Part shown: piece after piece, positions 1-64,000 of the stretch | Layout of the letters: every line of letters begins with the position of its first letter | How positions within the stretch are numbered: the stretch's first letter is position 1 | Assembly: GCF_010015445.1 (NCBI RefSeq) | Contig: NC_053133.1 | Coordinates: forward strand, 24,199,922-24,263,921 | Reading direction: 5' to 3' | From: Perca fluviatilis | Taxonomy: Eukaryota > Chordata > Actinopteri > Perciformes > Percidae | Length of the DNA: 64,000 nt | The notes under the pieces: generated by a model | What the model saw: only the letters and a program-made list of their open reading frames with translations | Told to the model about the DNA's origin: nothing | The model's database searches: none | Translations under genes and position numbers: made by a program

Positions 1-225
1 ACAAAAAGACATTCAACAATGGAAAAACAGAATATAAATGATTCATTTAGGCTTGAATAGTGAATTTAGAAAAAAAATAAAAATGAAATACCATTAGACT
101 ATAATTAATAAAACACGAAATGACCTCAAAATAATGAGCGCTACCTGGAAACGATGGATGGCGGAAAAGATCTGATCAACCACAACCAACGATTCGCTGG
201 TGGAGATTTGTGTAGCCAGTAGAGC

Positions 226-837
226 TTAGATTGGGCCCAAAAAAATCAAGCCCGACCCTAGTCCAGCCCGGCGCGACACATTAACTGTAATTATGAGCCC
301 CAGCTCGATTTAAACCAGACATTTTTTTTAATACGTGGGACGTTATAACTGACGTTCTCAACTACAATTCCGAGTTGTTTGAACTGCAGAAATCTGTTTA
401 GAAGGGGTATGCTTGGAGAAGTAACAAAAGAGGACATTGAAGAATGACTATCATCTTTTCTGCCATAGCGATCCTGCTTCATGTGTCTGTTCATCGTCCC
501 CGCTTTTTTTGCTGTCATAGGCGAGCAGCGTGCTGCACTTAATGCACTCGACACAGCCGACACATATGTTGTCACTGCCCACGACTTGTTTAAAATGGTT
601 CCATACCTCCGACTTTCCTCCAAACATGCTCTTAAGGTAGGCTAATTCTCCTGTTTTTCTTTACATCTTCAAGCTCCATGTTGCACTTCAGCTACACAAT
701 ACAGCACAGCAGGCTCGGTGTGATGCGTGCGAGTGGAGGAGACGCTGCGCATGATTATGGCATAGCTTTCTCCCCACCCAATTAGGCTAAGGATAGTGGT
801 GGAAAATATCCAGTTCGGGCTCAGGCAGAGAATCTAA
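226..837 (-). mobile_element. Decayed hAT-like DNA element
   Basis: The ends (ttagattgggccc at the left; a right end that reads ttagattc when reverse-complemented) are imperfect inverted repeats, each followed inside by a gcccga-type block. The interior holds the remains of a BED zinc-finger transposase N-terminus on the minus strand. No clear target duplication is visible. Family assignment to hAT is inference from the BED finger. Confidence 0.45.
291..627 (-). pseudogene. BED zinc-finger transposase relic (frameshifted)
   Basis: From the ATG at 627 the minus strand reads MFGGKSEVWNHFKQVV and continues through a Cys-rich part (CVGCVECIKC) to YDSKKSG. A one-base shift then moves to a frame reading AKKAGTMNRHMKQD. 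This W-x2-F, Cys pair, then His order is that of a BED finger, the DNA-binding head of hAT transposases. No catalytic core follows. Broken and presumably non-functional. Confidence 0.55.
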
Positions 838-2394
838 CCTCTAGTAGCCCGTGCTTCCACATTAGGGCTGTGTATTTGTGTCCATCGACAAATCAACACA
901 GTCTTCATATTCTATTACTAGACTAATATAATAATATTGGTCAAAATTGTGCAGCCCATCTGCGTTTTTAATTCTCTAATGATTAGTTCAAATCATATAA
1001 TTGACAGGCTCACCTCAGGTATTCAGGAGCCCTGGGTGAAAGAAAAGCGTACATTGAGCTAAGGGGGTGAGAGTTGTAAATTGGCAGGTTCAAATGAAGT
1101 GACAATACAAAGTCAGACAAAGCCCTCGATCTGGTAGCATTTTGTGCCGAAAGGAAGGAAGACTTGAAGAGATGATTTTAAATTAACTGACCTTTTAAAA
1201 AGGCATTGCTAATCTAGTCACATGAAACAGCAATTTATGAGGGGGGAAATGTTCATTTGCTAGAAATGAGCATCTATCAATCATGGTGACAGAGCTGCAC
1301 ACTGGGGAGAGGAAATGGGAGGAATTTAGGGACGGAGGATGACACAGGAGAGAGAGAGTGTGTGTGTGTGTGTACGTAACTACGCCCCCTGATAAGGAGG
1401 GAGGGAGGTGAGGGAGAGGGGGGGGGGAGCCAGAAGCAGACAGAAAGGGAGACAGAGTGAACGGCTTTAAATAATGCCACCATAAGGCCAATGTTTCATA
1501 AAAAGCTAAAGCTTGGGCACACAAACAGTATCAATCACAGGTAGCTGGAGAAGGCTGTATGAGCCAAATGAAATCAAAGTCTGACCTTCCTACCCTTTGC
1601 AAGTTCTACAGGCCTGTTCCAACAAACCCATTTGTGCTCACCTCCAGCTAATTAGTTGAGTAAAGAACAAATTGTACATCGGATTAATGTGCTGGTCACG
1701 GGGATAGCAAGCAAGTCCAGTCCAAAAATTACACTTGAACACGTACCCAACTATTCACACACTCAGTTTAATGTATGATATTATGCATCCACATACATAT
1801 GCATCGAGTATAAGTAGGCGAATAGGAGATGATGGAAATGGCTCGTGGATGCGTTTCTGAGAGCCCTGTAATTGTATTTTTACTTGGCAGCAAATGAGAC
1901 ATTGTAAATGCCTAAAAACCACTATCTATTTTCCTTAAGTGGTGGTTGATAACAAGATGAAAAACAGCCAAGGAGTGAAGCAGCACACGGGGAAGGCAGC
2001 TCCCGCACTCCTTCAAATCTGAAGAGGAGCGCTGAGCACAAAAGAGTCGCTCCGAGTGTAAAGCCTCGTTCTAGTGGTCTGTAAAAGGGCTCGAAAACAC
2101 ACCAAAAAAAAAACTTTGTGGCGGCCCTCGACACAAACTTCCTGCGGCCCCCCTCGGGATGATCGACGCAGTGAAGGACGCTTAGCTTCCCCCGTCCTTG
2201 TTTTATTGGTTCTCCATCTCTGGCTAGGCCCCATGCCTGTGCTCTGGGCTAGCACTTCAAACAGCCTAATGTCCTATATGTCGCAGCCAACCGGCTGGTC
2301 AGGCCACAGCTCTCTGCCAGCCATCTTGCATACTGTACAGCCAAGGCTAATATTCAACACTGAGCTGAAGCACGGGAAAGGCTTTAAATGTGAA

Positions 2395-2420
2395 TGTGTG
2401 TGTGTGTGTGTGTGTGTGTG
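2395..2420. repeat. (TG)n microsatellite
   Basis: Uninterrupted TG dinucleotides, about 13 units. Confidence 0.9.
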
Positions 2421-3436
2421 ATGCCAAACAACTCACATTTTTCGAGCGCATCCATCGCAGCTCCCATTTCCGCCTGTTGGATGCTAGATTAGAAATATTT
2501 TTTTAAAAAGGAGACAGAGAGGGAGACAGAGAATGAGGGAGAATAGGTCTTTAGCATATTCAAAATGTCCCTTTTTTGAAACTTTGTCAAAAAAAGAAAA
2601 ACCCAATATTGAGAGGATTATCAGAAGTGCTTTATATTTGTTTTGAAAGAGCCCTTTTCCCTAACAATCCCAGGTAACACAGTGCACACATTTCAAAAAG
2701 CTAAGCCTATTGGCGGCTCGGCGCTGGGCACTGTTTACGCCTGCAATTCGCCGTCCCTCCGTATATATTATGTGCTGTGTGATCATAGCCCAGCGGCGGA
2801 GGTGGCTGGGAGCTTAAGTCATGTAAATACAAAAACAGTAAGCTGTCAAAGATCCTATGGAAAGGGACAAACTTATCGCCAGCTTAGAGCAAGAGAGAGC
2901 GCTTTCAAGGAGGGGGCTGTGGAGGGGATTTTCACATGTGGGGGGGCGAAAGATGTTTGATGGATTTACGTTTCATTTCTCGCAGGCTCAGCTGCGGCTT
3001 TATTGTCAACCCCTCCAACCCTGAAAAGGCCTTGGCGCCGAGAAACTTAACAAAGGCATGAATGTGTGAGCGCACGCAGAGGTGTGCAGTCACAAAACAA
3101 ACAGAAAATACACACAAACACATCACTGTCCTGCTGTGAACACAATAACCCAGGTAGACCTAAATGCATCCCCTGACGCAGCGTTGCCTGGTCACGGATT
3201 CTTCTTCGGCACAAAGTGATATTTCCACAACACAATTTACGTCAAATCAATAACGGATCGATTCGTTTTCATTCTGCATAATGTCTCTCCCGATAGAATA
3301 AGCCAACGAGAGCTTAATTGCTATAATAAACACCATCAATAAAGCACAGCCATTATTCTCGAGCCCATTAGCGGCGCACTGAGAAGTGAAGCTCCATGTC
3401 CTGTTGTGTCTTATTATATTGTACCGTCTTACTCAC

Positions 3437-61073
<57,637 letters not shown>

Positions 61074-61945
61074 CTGTGGAGGACAGAGAGAATTGGCAAA
61101 CAGGGCAAGACAAAATTGGAAAGGGGAAGAAACAGGAAGAGATAGTAATGAAGGATCGTGCCTTATATGAAAGAAGAGTAAGGGGAGCGCGTTTTGAGAG
61201 AACATGTGATGAAGAGTTTGCGAGAAAGAAAGGGAGAGAGTTGATAGAGGGAACAGGCAGGGAGAAATCAATCAGCCAGTCATTATTTATTAAGTGGTGC
61301 ACTGCAACAGAGAGATGAAATAATCAAAAACCCAATCGCTGCACTGTGAGAGGGAATGACAGAAAGGAGGGGAATTCACATTTGGACAGGACAGTCAAAT
61401 CGAAGACCATTTCACATTGTTGACACGCTTACATTCGGACAAACACTGACAGCCCCCCCTGACCCTCATATATTGAATGGGGAAAAAAAAGTTTTGAGTG
61501 CGACAAAGTGAAGGAAAAGTGAAACTGGAGGGCGAGGAGGAGGTGGTGGTTGATGAGTTGTGAGTGAAGTGAGAACAAGAGAATGAACAGCAAAGGAAAA
61601 ATAAGCAGTGGTCAGCAAATTAGTGCGACAGTCAGAGAGCCAATCTACAGAATCATTAGGGGAGGCTTATCAAGTGGCTGAGAAAGTGTAGCAAAGGCTG
61701 GTGTACACACATTAACCCCGTGCCACCACATGAGAGAGGAGGGAGTCATGCATGTTTTAATTAATGCTACTGGGGAGGGTGAGCCCGAGGCCCGGCGGCT
61801 ACAAGCGGTGCCGCTACGTAGCCCTGGGGCCATCACAGGGGCCGTGGTGACACACTCCCCAGGCCTTGTTAAGCAGCCAATTAACAAAGCCGGGCCCTGC
61901 TCGTGTCTACAGCTCCTGACCTGTTCTGATGACTGCCGGAGAGAC

Positions 61946-62005
<60 letters not shown>

Positions 62006-64000
62006 GGCAAAGTGGGCGGCTGTTAGAGTTGATTCTCTGGTAATTAAAAAGGTGGGGAATCTCTTAATTTACTGTCACGGATGACGTTTGGGCAGTTTGG
62101 ACACCGTCCAACCGGACCGGCGGCCTGAATTTTCTTTTCCCCTGGCTGAAATATTGCGAGCACGTATTTTAAATTGCGCTTTAACTCACTATATCAGAAT
62201 TTAATTCACTGGAATGTAATAAAATGCTTTTGCCAACTTGTTTTCCAATTTAATCACAACCATTTGTTTCGTACAGAATACAAAAAAAGAAACTGAACGT
62301 TAACACTGATGTACACCGTTATCTTGTGCAATAGAGATGTCATTGTAAGACGTACTCACTTCAACGTATTTGAAGAGATTTTATTAGGCAACATATATCC
62401 AGCAATGCCAAGTATTAAAGCAATTAAAATTTGCAGTAGCGATATAATCGAACTTCCTACCTACTTACCTGCGAATCAAATAGAGGTAGAGGTGTATTCC
62501 TTCATGCTCTGCCTGGATTATGTGGTATATATGTAGGCTGATTAGAGTAAGTGATGGTAAATAAATGCACCACACTGTTGAAGTGAAGACCCACCCACGG
62601 TTATTATCTCTGATGTAGAAGGAAAAACAAGCTGCCTTGTTAAATCGACTGATGGCCTTCATATGGATGTGATCAGGGACACACACAAAAAAGGCAGGAA
62701 GACAGTGCAGGTGAAACGCAGAGAATCAAAAAATAAACATTCAAATATAAACATGATGAATACATGTTGGGTAGCCTGGTCCTTGACAGAGCCTTTGAGG
62801 TGAAACAATCTTGGTGTAGCCTAGTGACGTCAGTGACGAGGGGGGTTGATTTTGTTCCGAATAGAGTGCCTGCTTTTGGAATCGAGAAACTATGGGGCTA
62901 GTATTGCCGTTACATCTCACTGTGTCACACGTTGTGCAGAGTGTACCACCGCAGTTCGAACTGAAATTATTCATGAACCAATTAGTCGTAGCAGTACAGC
63001 TTGAAGCAAATATAATTGGGCGGCAATTATGGATCGGATACTTCCTTGCAAGACCTTGCTGTAGGAGAGGTCTGGTTGGCGAGGCTAGAACTTTCTGTCA
63101 TTCCTCTCCAAATGTGAGCATGGGTATCGGCTGTAGGCTATCCTCGCCGCATACAGGAATAGAGGATGTGTTCAGAGAACAAGGTGTGAAACGCTGATGG
63201 CAATTATTTTCTGAGTAACAGACAGAAAATATCGGAAAAGACAGTAAATAAAAGACTTATGAAGTAAAGCATACAAGTCCATTTCATTACTCCGACAAAT
63301 GCAGCTCTGTATATTTCAGTGGGCACAGCATGGCACTAATTCATTCAGGGTTATGGTTCAAGTCTAATTAGGGCCACCTATGCTAAATTGTATGAACGCA
63401 TGGAACTGTGAGCTGCATAAGTTGTCCCACTTCCCCTGAAATCCAGATAACATATAGACCGTATGAAGATTAAATTCCATCCTGGTTTGTTTGATTGCTA
63501 ATAAGTGCATGCAGAGAGATAACGGTACATTCACTGTTGCCGGACTGACTGGTGGTGAAGTGGTACATAAATAAAATGTCAGGTCTGAGACATTACTTAA
63601 TGAAGGGTATGGTTGCTCAGGCTCTGTGGGAGTCCACTTTCCTTACACTGATTTTGACACCTGAATAGAGAAGTGACACAACGTGTGGAAAGATCACAAG
63701 TATCTGGACTGTGTCGATCGGAGCGGAAGTAGTGCTGTATGCATGTATGGGCAAATTTAAAGGATCATTGCGATGTATTACAAAGTCTTTATTTTTTTTT
63801 ATTTTTTTTTAGGAGGTTAAAAAAAAGAAAAGAAAAAAAGAATCAATAATATTCTCGCACTGCCCAGGAAAATAGAACCGGGAATGTAATAAGGCAGCAT
63901 TGTTTTTTAAATATGACCATAGCACTTAGAATCTGTCTGCCCTGCATTGGCTCTCGTCGGTTTATTATTGATTTGTATCTTTTATTGATACCTTCTCAGG
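61074..64000. other. drosha intron upstream of exon A (partial)
   Basis: At least 2.9 kb. It contains a (GT)n microsatellite at 61949-62000 and a T-rich/A-rich stretch at 63788-63840. No earlier drosha exon (expected to end in GFWKTGIRSDVCQ) is visible. Otherwise unremarkable A+T-rich intron. Confidence 0.8.
61949..62000. repeat. (GT)n microsatellite
   Basis: About 26 GT units. Confidence 0.95.

Larger units (their letters stand above)
1..3436. other. drosha intron downstream of exon N (partial)
   Basis: At least 3.4 kb. It holds a hAT relic (about 226-837) with a broken BED finger and a (TG)n tract at 2395-2420. The final drosha exon is not in it. From 900 to 3400 nothing else is recognised. 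Confidence 0.8.

Noticed and set aside
3047..3235. Minus-strand ORFs below exon N as the final Drosha exon
   Set aside because: None contains the IQQAEMGAAMDALEKY segment that must follow exon N.
62468..62513. Exon-like segment with ccag acceptor and cgcag/gtaagt donor, reading AEHEGIHLYLYLIR
   Set aside because: The splice signals are good but the peptide does not match the Drosha residues expected before HAMMLPVL, so it is treated as a chance cryptic exon.

Overview
This window is vertebrate nuclear DNA, most likely from a ray-finned (percomorph-type) fish. The evidence is a multi-exon vertebrate gene with GT-AG introns, dense (CA)n, (GA)n and (TA)n microsatellites, a tRNA-headed SINE of a kind I associate with percomorph fish, and many short inverted-repeat DNA transposons of the hAT and MITE type. 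There is no operon structure. Almost all long ORFs in the window are intronic chance frames or simple-repeat artefacts.

One protein-coding gene is recognisable: drosha, the nuclear class II RNase III of the Microprocessor, on the minus strand. Fourteen exons (about 61073 down to 3437) join with matching reading phases into 457 complete codons plus two bases. They correspond to human DROSHA residues 859-1316: the end of the central domain, both RNase III domains (RIIIDa and RIIIDb) and the first part of the C-terminal double-stranded RNA-binding domain. The numbering is calibrated on the published catalytic residues E969, D973, E1045, E1147, D1151 and E1222, all of which are present. The upstream exons (N-terminal Pro-rich and RS-rich region and most of the central domain) lie beyond 64000. 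The last coding exon(s) and 3' UTR lie below position 1. Compared with human Drosha as I remember it, about 23 of 457 residues differ. These cluster in the linker between RIIIDa and RIIIDb, while the active-site exons are nearly invariant.

Layout from high to low coordinates (5' to 3' in the gene): exon A at 61 kb; a 10-kb intron with a SINE, a LINE relic and several MITEs; a tight cluster of exons B, C and D at 50.2-50.9 kb, with introns of only 122 and 300 bp around the first active-site motif; exon E at 47.1 kb; exon F at 44.0 kb; an 8.8-kb intron with two copies of a minisatellite-bearing MITE; exon G at 35.2 kb; a 9.7-kb intron with nested hAT elements; a 45-bp micro-exon H at 25.4 kb; exon I at 20.3 kb; a 7.2-kb intron with another nested hAT; then exons J, K, L, M and N at 12.9, 11.0, 8.7, 7.0 and 3.5 kb.

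The accessory content is almost entirely intronic transposon debris: three BED-zinc-finger relics of hAT transposases, several elements with 7-8 bp target duplications, foldback elements that would form long hairpins in the drosha pre-mRNA, and about twenty simple or tandem repeats. I see no undescribed enzymatic system. The most interesting points are a symmetric micro-exon with a weak donor in the RIIIDa-RIIIDb linker, hairpins embedded in the transcript of an RNase III gene, and a MITE family that carries and expands an internal 46-bp minisatellite.
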